A stretch of DNA of 64,000 bases from Polyangium sp. 15x6 (GCF_029960785.1 NZ_JASBQE010000023.1:81632-145631); one strand, 5' to 3'. Numbered from the stretch's first letter, positions 18,929 through 27,837 are shown. Notes: generated from the sequence alone by a model not told the origin. Made by a program: numbers and translations.

Positions 18929-21900
18929 ATGGTCCCCGGCTTTGGCAAGCAGACCCTCACGATCGGCAGCGCTCCCACGTGCGACGTCGTCATCGCGGAT
19001 CCCAGCGTCGCGCCCGAGCACGCGCGCCTCGTCCATCAGGGCGGCGGCAGGCTCGTGTTCATCGGCGGCGGCGCGGCCCCCTCGTTCGCGAACAACCGCC
19101 AGCTCGCCCCGGGTGAAGAAGTCCCCTTCGACTTCCGCACCCAGTTCGTCGTGGGCCGCGCGCCCGTCCCGCTCAGCCACCCCGCGATCATCCTCTCGAT
19201 CATGGCCACGGGCAATACGCCCGCGCCCGCGGGCCAGCACGTGATCGGCCGCGATCCGGCGCGCGCATCGCTCGTCATTCAGCATCCGAGCGTCTCGAGC
19301 CAGCACGCCACCGTGATGCTCGATCGCATGCTCGTCGTCGACAACGGCTCGACGAGCGGCACGTACGTCGGCACCACGAAGATCCAGGCTGCGCAGCCCG
19401 CGCCGATCGATCCGAACGGCGTCGTCGCGTTTGGTCCCGTGCCCGTCCCTGTCGAGCTCCTCGCGCGACTCGCGCAGGCTGCGCGTGGCGGCGCGCCCGT
19501 CGTGAGCGGCGCGTATGCCCAGCAGCCCGCGGCGCCCATGCCGCAGACGAACGTCTCGATGCCGCAGCAGGGCTACCCGCCCGCGCAACCGCAGGGGTAT
19601 CCCTCCGTGCAGCAGCAGCAGCCGCAGGGGTATCCGCCCGTCTCGGGCGCGGCGCCGGCGGCGGGCGCTCTCCCTTCGGGCGCGCCGCAAGCGGGCGCCC
19701 CAGGCAAGAAGAACAAGACCGTCCTCGGCCAGCTCGACTTCGCGGGCCCGAGCGGCGGCGGACAGAAGAGCATCGGCCGCACGCCCGACAACGACATCGT
19801 CATTCAGCACCCGCAGGTCTCGAGCCGCCATGCGCTCGTGCACCAGATGAACGGGCAGCTCTTCGTCGAGGATCGCGGCAGCGCGAACGGCACCTACGTC
19901 CGCGGCCAGCGCATCCCGCCGGGCCAGAAGATCGGCATCCAGAGCGGCGAGAAGTTCTTCATCGGCCCGATGCCGCTCCAGATCGAGCTCGGCTCCTCGG
20001 GCGCGGTCCAGGTCGTCCAGGAGGAGTACTCGGCCGATCGCTGGGCGGGCAAACCGCTCTACGAGATCGAAGCGTGGAGCCTCGTCCTCGAGGTCCCCGA
20101 TCGTGACAACCCGAGCGAGATGAAGCGCCTGCTCGACGACGTCTCGTTCAAGGCGTTGCCGGGCGACATGATCGCGCTCATGGGCCCTTCGGGCGCGGGC
20201 AAGACGACGCTCTTGCTCACGTTGAACGGCTACCTCCCGCCCACGAGCGGCGTCGTCCGCATCAACGGCGAGGACCTCTACAACATCTACGACAACCTTC
20301 GCGGCTCGATCGGCTACGTCCCGCAGGACGACCTCGTGCATCCCGAGCTCACGGTCTTCGAGGCCGTGAAGTACAGCGCGAAGTTCCGCCTCCCGCCCGA
20401 CTACTCCGAGGAGGAGATCGACGCGCGCGTCGAGCAGACGATCAAGGACCTCGGCCTCGAGGGCGTGAAGAACCTCCAGATCGGCAAACCCGAGAAGAAG
20501 ATCCTCTCGGGTGGTCAGAGGAAGCGCGTCAACATCGCGCTCGAGCTCGTCACCGACCCCGTCATCCTCTTCCTCGACGAGCCTACCTCCGGCCTCGCCG
20601 CCGACGACACCACCGCGCTGATCACGCTCTTGCACGACCTCACGAAGGCCACGGGCAAGACGATCATCATGACGATCCATCAGCCGGCGAAGGACGAGTA
20701 CGAGAAGTTCTCGCACGCGCTGATCATGGGCTACGGCGGCGTGCCGATGTTCTTCGGCTCGACGCAGGGCGAGTCGTACCGATTCTTCGGCTCGTGGAAG
20801 GAGCGGCAGGGCCAGCGCAACGACATCGACAACCCCCGCGACATGTTCGAGATGATCGCCTCGCGCGAGAAGTCCATCTACGACCAGATGCGCGCGCGGG
20901 ATCCGAACGTGCCGCGCGGCCATGCGCGCAAGACCGCCGCGCTCGAGTGGCGCCGCGAGTACTTCAGCGATCAGAACCCCACGTACCGCAAGATGTACAC
21001 GGGCCGGCGCGAGATAGGCGCCGGCCAGGGACAGCGCGCGATCCCCGAACGACGCGCGACAACGAAGGGCCAGCTCGGCCTTTTGCTCTCACGCTACTTC
21101 AAGACGAAGATCCGAGACACGGCGGGCACCGTCATCATGCTCGCGCAGGCGCCGATCATCGGCATCCTGCTCGCGATCGTCTTCGGCTGGCAGGAGAAGG
21201 CCGTCCCGGCGTGGTGCCTCGGCGCGCTCCAGGAGCTCGGCAAGAAGTTCGGCGGCAACACGAACACCGGCGACGTCTTGAAGAACATGACGGCCACCGC
21301 CGACAACACCGGCGCCATCTTCTTCCTCGTCGTCGCCTCCGTCTGGTTCGGCACCTCCAACGCGGCGCGCGAGATCGTCAGCGAGCGGGCCATCTACATG
21401 CGCGAGCGCATGGTCACGCTGGGCCTGCTCAACTACGTCCTCTCGAAGTACATCCTGCTCGCGTTCTTCTGCATCATCCAGTGCACGATCCTCCTCGCGA
21501 TCGTGTTCTTCACGCTCGGCTTCCACGGCGGCCCCGCGGCGTTCTTGATGCAGCTCGCCTCGCTCGTGGCCACCTCGCTCGCGGCCGTCGCGCTCGGGCT
21601 CCTCCTCTCGACCGTCGTCGAGTCGTCCGAGGCGGCCATGGCCTTGACGCCCATCGCGCTCATCCCTCAGGTCGTCCTCGGAGGGCTCATGGTCCCCATG
21701 ACGACGGTGCCGCACTTGAAGCCCCTCATGATGATCATGCCGGCCCGCTGGGGCTTCGAGGGCTCCATCGTCCACGAGCGCCTTTCGCTCAAGGAGGATC
21801 CCTCGTGGGTCATCGACCTCGGCCGCACGGAGAGCGCACCTGCCGACTTCATCGAGGCTGGCAAATTCAAGTGCTCGATCGCGCAGATGGCCTCCGACAC

Positions 21901-22027
21901 CCTCGCGGGCGGCTGGGGCTTCACGAACTACGAGAGCACGTGGCTACCGTTCGCGGTGCTCGGGGGCTTCACGATTTCCCTCGTCGTCGTCCTTTGCGTC
22001 ATCTTGAAGCGCCGCGATCCGGTATGA
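18929..22027 (+). CDS. FHA-FHA-ABC transporter fusion (ABCG-type half transporter)
   Basis: 1032 residues. The N-terminus has a weak FHA-like segment (residues 8-95) and two clearer FHA domains: VIGRDPARASLVI...SSQHATV with STSGTYVG, and SIGRTPDNDIVIQHPQVSSRHALV with SANGTYVRG. A Gln/Pro-rich linker lies between them. The ATPase follows (Walker A GPSGAGKTT, signature LSGGQRKR, Walker B ILFLDEPTSG), then six C-terminal membrane segments of ABC2 type. This ABCG-like order (ATPase before membrane domain) fits an exporter working as a dimer. FHA domains imply control by Thr phosphorylation. Substrate unknown. It has a GAAAGG box 8 bases before ATG. Confidence 0.93.
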   Translation: MVPGFGKQTLTIGSAPTCDVVIADPSVAPEHARLVHQGGGRLVFIGGGAAPSFANNRQLAPGEEVPFDFRTQFVVGRAPVPLSHPAIILSIMATGNTPAPAGQHVIGRDPARASLVIQHPSVSSQHATVMLDRMLVVDNGSTSGTYVGTTKIQAAQPAPIDPNGVVAFGPVPVPVELLARLAQAARGGAPVVSGAYAQQPAAPMPQTNVSMPQQGYPPAQPQGYPSVQQQQPQGYPPVSGAAPAAGALPSGAPQAGAPGKKNKTVLGQLDFAGPSGGGQKSIGRTPDNDIVIQHPQVSSRHALVHQMNGQLFVEDRGSANGTYVRGQRIPPGQKIGIQSGEKFFIGPMPLQIELGSSGAVQVVQEEYSADRWAGKPLYEIEAWSLVLEVPDRDNPSEMKRLLDDVSFKALPGDMIALMGPSGAGKTTLLLTLNGYLPPTSGVVRINGEDLYNIYDNLRGSIGYVPQDDLVHPELTVFEAVKYSAKFRLPPDYSEEEIDARVEQTIKDLGLEGVKNLQIGKPEKKILSGGQRKRVNIALELVTDPVILFLDEPTSGLAADDTTALITLLHDLTKATGKTIIMTIHQPAKDEYEKFSHALIMGYGGVPMFFGSTQGESYRFFGSWKERQGQRNDIDNPRDMFEMIASREKSIYDQMRARDPNVPRGHARKTAALEWRREYFSDQNPTYRKMYTGRREIGAGQGQRAIPERRATTKGQLGLLLSRYFKTKIRDTAGTVIMLAQAPIIGILLAIVFGWQEKAVPAWCLGALQELGKKFGGNTNTGDVLKNMTATADNTGAIFFLVVASVWFGTSNAAREIVSERAIYMRERMVTLGLLNYVLSKYILLAFFCIIQCTILLAIVFFTLGFHGGPAAFLMQLASLVATSLAAVALGLLLSTVVESSEAAMALTPIALIPQVVLGGLMVPMTTVPHLKPLMMIMPARWGFEGSIVHERLSLKEDPSWVIDLGRTESAPADFIEAGKFKCSIAQMASDTLAGGWGFTNYESTWLPFAVLGGFTISLVVVLCVILKRRDPV

Positions 22028-22031
22028 CCAC

Positions 22032-24743
22032 GTGAACGTGCTGCCTCGCCAGAAGAGCGCCCTCGCCCTCATCCTCGCGGGGCTCGTCGCCGGGACCTCC
22101 TCTACGCCTGCCCTCGCGCAGACCGCCCCGCCCGGCGACGCGCCTCCTCCCAACGCACCAACCGCACCCGCTGCCGCGCCTACCGGCACGATGCCCCGGC
22201 CGCTGAACTACCAGCCGCCGGTGTATCCCCCCGAGGCCGAGAAGGCTGGCCTCGAAGCCACCGTCACCCTCCAGCTCGACATCGACAGGACCGGCAAGGT
22301 CAAGAACGTCGCCGTCATCGAGCCGGCGGGGCATGGCTTCGACGAATCGGCCGTCGAGGCGGCGAAGAAGCTCGAGTTCGACCCTGCGCGCAAGGCCGAC
22401 GGCACGCCCGTCCCCGCGCGTATCCTCTACCGCTACTCGTTCGCGCTGAAGAAGGCCGAGCCTCCGCCCGACGCGACCTCCGGGGACAAACCCGGTGCCG
22501 CGCAGGCGAGCGAGTCGCTCCGCGGCGTCGTCCTCGCGAGCGGCGGCGACGTCCCGCTCGCTGGCGCCACCGTCCTCCTGAGCGGCCCATCCGGCCAGAA
22601 CGAGGCCACGGTCGACGGCGACGGCAACTTCCGCTTCGACGCGCTCGGGCCGGGCAAGTACCGCGTCATCATCACGGCGCCCGGCTACGACACGCTCGAC
22701 GTCACCGAGGAGATCGCCGCGGGCGAGGCCATCGAGGTCAAGTACCGCCTCGTCGCCGCGAGCGACGGCCTCGAGGTCGTCGTGCGTGGCGCGCGCGCGC
22801 CGCGCGAGGTCACGAAGCGGACGCTCGAGCAACGCGAGATGCTCCGCATCCCCGGCACGAACGGCGACGCTCTCCGCGCGCTCCAGAACCTGCCCGGCGT
22901 CGCGCGACCGCCTGCCATCGCGGGCATCCTGCTCGTGCGCGGCTCGGCCCCGCAGGACACGCAGACGTTCCTCGACGGCACCCAGATCCCGCTCATCTAC
23001 CACTTCGGTGGTTTGTCCTCGGTCGTCCCGACCGAGATGATCGAGCGCATCGACTTCTTCCCGGGCAACTTCAGCGCCCAGTATGGCCGCGTCATGGGCG
23101 GCATCGTCGACGTCGCGGTCCGCGCGCCCAAGAACGACGGCAAGTACCACGGCATGGCGCAGGCCGACCTCGTCGACGCGCGCTTCATCGCCGAGGGCCC
23201 CGTGCCTGGCACGAAGAACAAAGTCCGCTTCATCGCGGGCGCGCGGCGCAGCTACCTCGACGCCACGCTTGGCCTCGCCCTCGACGCCGCGGGCGCGGGC
23301 ATCACGCAGCTCCCCGTCTACTGGGACTATCAGCTCGGCCTCGAGGCGAACCCGACGCCGAGCTCGAGCGTGCGCCTCACCTTCTTCGGCGCGGACGACT
23401 CCATCGCGCTCATCGCCGACCAGCCTCCGCCCGGCGAGCCTGCGATCAGCGGCAACGCCGGGTTTCACACGGGCTTTCACCGCATCCAGCTCCGCTACGA
23501 CAACGACATCGACGACAAGAACCGCTTCTCCGCGGTCGCTGCGGTCGGCATCGACAAACTCGATTTCGGCGTCGGCCCCTTCTTCTTCAACCTCACGAAC
23601 TACAGCATCAGCGGGCGAGCCGAGTACACGCGCCGCGTCAGCAAGGGCATCACGCTGAACACCGGCCTCGACGTGTTCACGAACTACGCCGACGCGAAGT
23701 ACCGCGGCCCTGCGCCGCCGCGCGCGGGCGAGCCCTCGGGCGGCCCCTTCTCGACGCGCCCGCTCATCGAGTCCGAGTTCAACGGCTGGATCGTCAGCCC
23801 GGCTGGCTACGTCGAGCTCGAGATCGCGCCGACGGGCCGGGCCAAGCTCGTCCCGGGTGTCCGCATCGACGGCTACAACCGCGTGGACGGCGTCGACATC
23901 TCTCCGCGCGTCAATGGGCGCATCGACCTCACCTCCAAGTTCCCGCGCTCGACGCTCAAGGGCGGCGTGGGCGCGTACACCCAACCGCCGCAGCCGCAGG
24001 ACACGATCCCTCCGTTCGGTTCGCCCGGGCTCCGTTCGAACCGCGCCATTCATTATGCGATCGGCGCCGAGCAGGAGTTCACGCGCAACATCGAGCTCAG
24101 CGTCGAGGGTTTTTACAAGCAGCTCGATCGCCTCGTCTCGCAGCAAGCTGCGGACGTCGGCGGCGGTACCGTCCGCGGGAACCTCGGCAAGGGCCGCATT
24201 TTCGGCGCGGAGTTCCTGCTCAAATACAAGGCCGACGCGAACTTCTTCGGCTGGGTCGCCTATACCCTCTCGCGCAGCCTCCGCACGCCGCTCCCTGGCG
24301 CCGAGGAGCAGCCCGTCTCGTTCGACCAGACGCACATCCTGACCGCCCTCGGCAGCTACCGCCTCGGCGGCGGCTGGGAGATCGGCGCGCGCTTCCGCCT
24401 CGTCTCGGGCAACCTCACGACGCCCAACGTCTGCAACTTCGAGGAAGAGGGCTGCATCCCAAATCGCGCGAACGCCATTTACAACGCGTCCGTCGGCACC
24501 TACGTGCCGATCCCGTACAGCGGCCCCTTCAGCGAGCGATTCCCCATGTTCCACCAGCTCGACATCCGCGTCGATCGTCGGTTCCGCTTCAAGAGCTGGC
24601 AGCTCTCGATCTACCTCGACGTCCAGAACGTCTACAACAGCCAGAACGTCGAGGGCATCGATTACAACTTCAACTACACCGCGCGGCAATACGTGACCGG
24701 CGTGCCGATCCTGCCGAGCTTCGGCCTTCGTGGTGATTTCTAG
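22032..24743 (+). CDS. TonB-dependent outer-membrane receptor with N-terminal TonB-C and carboxypeptidase-like domains
   Basis: 903 residues; GTG start 4 bases after the ABC gene. A signal peptide ends PALAQ. Residues ~55-140 match the TonB C-terminal fold (PPVYPPEAEKAGLEATVTLQLDIDR, SAVEAAKKLEFDPA). Residues ~155-245 form a carboxypeptidase-regulatory beta-sandwich (GDVPLAGATVLLSG, VDGDGNFRFDALGPGKYRV). A plug domain follows (IPGTNGDALRALQNLPGV, VLVRG-like ILLVRGSAPQDTQTFLDG), then a 22-strand-type barrel. Receptors of this class bind a ligand outside and take energy from TonB/ExbBD. The proximity to the ABC exporter suggests one operon, but substrate is unknown. Confidence 0.92.
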   Translation: MNVLPRQKSALALILAGLVAGTSSTPALAQTAPPGDAPPPNAPTAPAAAPTGTMPRPLNYQPPVYPPEAEKAGLEATVTLQLDIDRTGKVKNVAVIEPAGHGFDESAVEAAKKLEFDPARKADGTPVPARILYRYSFALKKAEPPPDATSGDKPGAAQASESLRGVVLASGGDVPLAGATVLLSGPSGQNEATVDGDGNFRFDALGPGKYRVIITAPGYDTLDVTEEIAAGEAIEVKYRLVAASDGLEVVVRGARAPREVTKRTLEQREMLRIPGTNGDALRALQNLPGVARPPAIAGILLVRGSAPQDTQTFLDGTQIPLIYHFGGLSSVVPTEMIERIDFFPGNFSAQYGRVMGGIVDVAVRAPKNDGKYHGMAQADLVDARFIAEGPVPGTKNKVRFIAGARRSYLDATLGLALDAAGAGITQLPVYWDYQLGLEANPTPSSSVRLTFFGADDSIALIADQPPPGEPAISGNAGFHTGFHRIQLRYDNDIDDKNRFSAVAAVGIDKLDFGVGPFFFNLTNYSISGRAEYTRRVSKGITLNTGLDVFTNYADAKYRGPAPPRAGEPSGGPFSTRPLIESEFNGWIVSPAGYVELEIAPTGRAKLVPGVRIDGYNRVDGVDISPRVNGRIDLTSKFPRSTLKGGVGAYTQPPQPQDTIPPFGSPGLRSNRAIHYAIGAEQEFTRNIELSVEGFYKQLDRLVSQQAADVGGGTVRGNLGKGRIFGAEFLLKYKADANFFGWVAYTLSRSLRTPLPGAEEQPVSFDQTHILTALGSYRLGGGWEIGARFRLVSGNLTTPNVCNFEEEGCIPNRANAIYNASVGTYVPIPYSGPFSERFPMFHQLDIRVDRRFRFKSWQLSIYLDVQNVYNSQNVEGIDYNFNYTARQYVTGVPILPSFGLRGDF

Positions 24744-24768
24744 CCGAGCTTCACGAGGAGGGAATGGG

Positions 24769-25842
24769 ATGAAGCAGACACGCGGTTTCCGACGTCACGT
24801 GCTCGGGGCGCTCGCTGCCGCGACGCTCGCCGCTCCGATCGCCTCCGCGGGCTGCTCGCCTGGGTGGGTTTCGTCGAACCTCGTCAATGGCCTGCGCGTC
24901 TTTTCCGTCACCGCGGACAAACCCTACGCGCAGCCGGGCGAGGAAGTCCGCTTCGACATGAGCTTCTACGACGGCTACCCCGACCCCGAGGGCGACGGCC
25001 CGCGCCCCGTCCAGATCCTCTGGATCGGCGGCTGTTACAACCCACCGGGCGACCTCTATTACGGCTGCTTCCCGCAGCTCCTGCAGACGTTCCAGAGCCT
25101 CGCGGAGAGCGGCGGCAACCTCCCGCCTGGCCTCATCGGCTTCGGGCCGACGTTCACGACCACCATTCCCGAGGACATCCTCTCCCAGCGCCCCGCGCCG
25201 GACGGCGGCTCGAAATACGGCCTGCAATTCGTATTTTTCTTCGCGTGCGCCGGCGAGATCAAGCCGATCGAGCTCGACCCCTCGGGCAAAGCGGGCTTCT
25301 TCCCGTTCGGCTGCTTCGATTCCGAGGGCAATCGCCTCGCCGCCGACAGCTTCGTCCCCGGGTTCGCCCAGATCTACACGTTCGAGGACGGCCGCACGAA
25401 CCAGAACCCGCCCGTCTCTGGAATGACGCTCAACGGCGAGCCCATCCCCGAGGATTTCACCGAGGCCCCGACGGTCAAGGCGTGCCCCTCCACGGTCGAC
25501 GAGCGCCGGGACGTCGGCTGCTTCGCGGGCGACCCTTACGAGAATTGCACCGAATACGAGATCGACCTCATCGTCGAGCCCGGCATCGCCGAGATCGATC
25601 CGGGCGAAATGGTCGACGGCAAACAGATTTACGAGGCGGTCTGGGTCGACTGGCTGGTCGAAGCAGGCGACCTCACGGGCGGCGGCATCTCCCTCATCAG
25701 CGGCGTCACCGAGGGTTACAAGAACGAGCACAGCACGAAGTGGATGCCGCCGTCCGAGCCCGGCCTTTACCAGATCTGGGGCGTCGTGCGTGATACGCGC
25801 GGTGGCTCGACCTTCGTGCAGCGCTATATCCGAGTGGAGTGA
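24769..25842 (+). CDS. Predicted lipoprotein, unknown function
   Basis: 357 residues from ATG 24769, which has GAGGAGGG 8 bases upstream. The signal peptide LGALAAATLAAPIASAGC ends in a lipobox (ASAGC), so the mature protein is a lipoprotein. The rest is beta-rich and Cys-containing with repeated PGEEVRFDMSFYDGYPDPEG and EPGIAEIDPGEMVDG-like stretches, suggesting Ig-like folds; no catalytic motif is recognised. It follows the TonB receptor by 25 bases and may be its surface partner, as SusD-like lipoproteins are for other receptors, although no SusD similarity is seen. Confidence 0.75.
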   Translation: MKQTRGFRRHVLGALAAATLAAPIASAGCSPGWVSSNLVNGLRVFSVTADKPYAQPGEEVRFDMSFYDGYPDPEGDGPRPVQILWIGGCYNPPGDLYYGCFPQLLQTFQSLAESGGNLPPGLIGFGPTFTTTIPEDILSQRPAPDGGSKYGLQFVFFFACAGEIKPIELDPSGKAGFFPFGCFDSEGNRLAADSFVPGFAQIYTFEDGRTNQNPPVSGMTLNGEPIPEDFTEAPTVKACPSTVDERRDVGCFAGDPYENCTEYEIDLIVEPGIAEIDPGEMVDGKQIYEAVWVDWLVEAGDLTGGGISLISGVTEGYKNEHSTKWMPPSEPGLYQIWGVVRDTRGGSTFVQRYIRVE

Positions 25843-25844
25843 CC

Positions 25845-26075
25845 ATGACCCAGGAACCCACGATCGACCTCACGTCGAAGGCCCGGACCTGCTCTTGCGG
25901 CCACGGCCGCGAGCACCACCTGGTGAGCCCCGAGGGCGTCTACACGATGTCCGGGTATCTCCGCCTCTTCTTCGGCATCTCGGCGCGGCCGACGAAGGTG
26001 AAATACCGCTGCCGTCGCTGCAATGAAGTATTCTCCGTGACGACGGATCCTGCCATCCTCGACCAACATTACTGA
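25845..26075 (+). CDS. Zinc-ribbon-like small protein
   Basis: 76 residues from ATG 25845, with GGAG 5 bases upstream; a GTG at 25839 overlapping the previous stop is the alternative. Cys16/Cys18 (TCSCGHGREHH) and Cys56/Cys59 (YRCRRCNEVF) with nearby His could bind one zinc ion. The second CxxC is in a typical zinc-ribbon knuckle. No known family is recognised. It may belong to the lipoprotein transcript or to the sensor gene that follows. Confidence 0.6.
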   Translation: MTQEPTIDLTSKARTCSCGHGREHHLVSPEGVYTMSGYLRLFFGISARPTKVKYRCRRCNEVFSVTTDPAILDQHY

Positions 26076-26098
26076 TTTCCGACCATCGCGCATTTTCC

Positions 26099-26122
26099 TT
26101 GACGCCCGATCCTATGCGTCAA
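26099..26122. promoter_or_regulatory. Perfect inverted repeat (operator candidate) before the sensor-like gene
   Basis: TTGACGC at 26099-26105 and GCGTCAA at 26116-26122 are exact inverted copies separated by 10 bases (CCGATCCTAT). The centre-to-centre distance is 17 bases, near the 1.5-turn spacing of many dimeric repressor sites. It lies directly before the AAAGGA box of the gene starting at 26135, so bound protein or an RNA hairpin would block expression. Confidence 0.5.
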
Positions 26123-26134
26123 AGGATTGTTCGC

Positions 26135-26704
26135 ATGGATCGCTTTTCGCGTTATGCGCCCCTGGAGCTCTGCCCCCACGCCGATCCGGGGATGGAAGAC
26201 CGCTCCGGGCCGACGCTGACGCTGGGCAGCCTCTTTACCATGCTCGTGACCGTCGGCGGGGATGACGTCCCGCCGGAATATGTCGCGGCGTGTCGGAACA
26301 TCGATCCGGCGGCCTGGTATCTCGGCCAGGACCTCGAGACGATTCTCAACAAGCTCGAGGACCGGGATCCTGCGCTCCCGGAGCTCATCGGCCGGAACAT
26401 TTATTTCATGTTCCGCACCCAGCTCCACGGGCTCGGGATCAAGACGCCGAGCGATTTCATGGCCGAGCTCCCGACCATGTGGAAATTCGCCACGCGGGGC
26501 GACAGCGGCACGTGGCGCGCCGCCATGAAGGGCGAGCGGCACGCGATCGTCGAGTCGCATCAGCCCTTCAATTGCCATTTCGAGACCGGCGGGCTGCGCG
26601 GGTTCCTCGAGGCGCTCGACGCATACGACGTGGAGATCACGCATTCGACGTGCGTGAGGCGAGGGGATCCCTTCTGCACATTCGACACGCGCTGGCAGGA
26701 ATGA
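26135..26704 (+). CDS. Small-ligand sensor-like protein (V4R/HNOB-like fold suspected)
   Basis: 189 residues from ATG 26135, preceded by AAAGGA; upstream in-frame starts at 26114 and 26099 are possible but would lie in the inverted repeat. The C-terminal half has the pattern E-x-x-P-F-N-C, a Gly-rich GGLRGFLEALDAYDVEI and HSTCVRRGDPFCTFDTRW. The last block (C-x2-x-GD-x-x-C-x-F) resembles the end of V4R and haem-NO-binding domain proteins that sense small ligands. No DNA-binding domain is present, so it would signal through a partner, plausibly the STAS protein coded 10 bases downstream. Fold assignment is tentative. Confidence 0.55.
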   Translation: MDRFSRYAPLELCPHADPGMEDRSGPTLTLGSLFTMLVTVGGDDVPPEYVAACRNIDPAAWYLGQDLETILNKLEDRDPALPELIGRNIYFMFRTQLHGLGIKTPSDFMAELPTMWKFATRGDSGTWRAAMKGERHAIVESHQPFNCHFETGGLRGFLEALDAYDVEITHSTCVRRGDPFCTFDTRWQE

Positions 26705-26714
26705 GCGCCGTTCG

Positions 26715-27422
26715 ATGAACCAAGAGGCACGGGACGTACCCCAGAAGCCGCCGCTCGCCGCGCGGCTCCTCGACGAGGAGATGGACCTCCTCCGCTGGAT
26801 CGGCTCGCGGATGAGCCGCGTTCTGCGCGGTCAGTACGACGAGCTGCCTTTCATCGAGCGCACGGACGAGCTTGGAATCGTGGCGAACATGGTAGCGCGC
26901 GTGGCGCGCGAGCTGCGCCGGAGCCGCGAGCGGGACGAGGCGCGGCGAGAGGAGCTCGTGCTGCGCGGGCGCGAGCTCGAGGCGCGCGTGAAGGAGCTGG
27001 AGGAGGCGCGCGCGGAGCAGGAGCGGCTGCTCACGGCGGTGCAGGAGCTCTCGGCGCCCGTCCTCGAGGTGTATCGCGGCGTTCTGCTCGTCCCGATTGC
27101 GGGCGCGCTCGACGCCACGATGCTCGCGCAGGCCGAGGGGCGCGTGCTCGCGCGGGTGGCCTCGGCGGGCGCGCGCACGGTGATCCTCGACATCACGGGG
27201 GCGCTGGCCATCGATCCCGTCGTGGCGGAGGGGCTCGTGCGCATTGCGCGGGCCTTGTCGCTCCTCGGGGCACGGGTCGTGCTATGCGGCGTCTCGGCGG
27301 CTGCGGCACGTACGGCCGTGCAGCAGGGCCTCGATTTCACGCCGGCGATCGTGCGCGCCGATCTCGGCAGCGCGCTCGAAGCGGCGATCGGCGCCGAGCT
27401 CCGCCGGACGCGCAGAACCTAG
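26715..27422 (+). CDS. RsbR-like STAS-domain protein with coiled coil
   Basis: 235 residues. Residues ~10-70 hold a HAMP-like segment (LLRWIGSRMSRVLRGQYDELPF, DELGIVANMVARVARELRRS). A long heptad-rich helix (residues ~70-110) leads to a C-terminal STAS domain (VLLVPIAGALDATMLAQAE, TVILDITGALAIDPVVAEGL, GARVVLCGVS). The Thr of LDITG aligns with the phospho-acceptor of RsbR/RsbS stressosome proteins. Such proteins pass an upstream sensor signal to a serine kinase of RsbT type. No RsbT or RsbS gene is adjacent. It begins 10 bases after the sensor-like gene, so the two are probably one unit. Confidence 0.8.
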   Translation: MNQEARDVPQKPPLAARLLDEEMDLLRWIGSRMSRVLRGQYDELPFIERTDELGIVANMVARVARELRRSRERDEARREELVLRGRELEARVKELEEARAEQERLLTAVQELSAPVLEVYRGVLLVPIAGALDATMLAQAEGRVLARVASAGARTVILDITGALAIDPVVAEGLVRIARALSLLGARVVLCGVSAAAARTAVQQGLDFTPAIVRADLGSALEAAIGAELRRTRRT

Positions 27423-27481
27423 GGCAAGCGGGCCCGGGTGTCCGCGGACAAACCAACCGGCCCGGGACGACCCGTCGGGAG

Positions 27482-27501
27482 GCCCTACGAATTGGTAGGG
27501 C
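27482..27501. promoter_or_regulatory. Inverted repeat between the STAS gene and the KGG gene
   Basis: GCCCTAC and GTAGGGC flank GAATTG in a perfect 7-6-7 arrangement. A second perfect palindrome, TGTCCGCGGACA, is at 27439-27450. No T run follows either, so they are more likely operator or folded-leader elements than terminators; the 214-base gap otherwise holds nothing recognisable. Confidence 0.35.
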
Positions 27502-27636
27502 GACCGCTCGACGTTCGAGGGACCGCACCCCAGAGAACCGCGTGTGGAAGGTGACGCGGGGGACGCGACGGCGCGGATGGGCCGCCCGTCGTGGATCACC
27601 GTGACAAACGACCTTCGACTCGAAAGGGAGTGCGTC

Positions 27637-27837
27637 ATGGCACAGGAGCAGAAAAAGGGCCAGATGACGGTCGAGGAGGCGGGACGCAAGGGCGGCGAGA
27701 CCGTCCGTGACGAGCGTGGCTCCGAGTTCTACTCCGAGATCGGCCACAAGGGCGGCCAGCGCGTGCGCGAGCTCATCGAGGAAGGCAAGCAGGCCGAGGA
27801 GTCGGGCAGCGGCGGCGGACGCTCGGACAAAAGCTGA
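27637..27837 (+). CDS. KGG-motif stress-induced protein
   Basis: 66 residues from ATG 27637 with GGGAG 8 bases upstream. Two KGG motifs are visible (AGRKGGETVRDERG and GHKGGQRVRELIEEG), as in GsiB/YciG-type hydrophilic proteins. The family is highly charged, glycine-rich and lacks hydrophobic core residues. Members accumulate under stress or starvation and are thought to act like hydrophilins; the exact activity is unknown. It has its own leader and a terminator, so it is probably monocistronic. Confidence 0.85.
   Translation: MAQEQKKGQMTVEEAGRKGGETVRDERGSEFYSEIGHKGGQRVRELIEEGKQAEESGSGGGRSDKS

Noticed and set aside
21999..24689. Minus-strand open frame of 896 codons
   Set aside because: Antisense to the TonB-dependent receptor; no recognisable domains.
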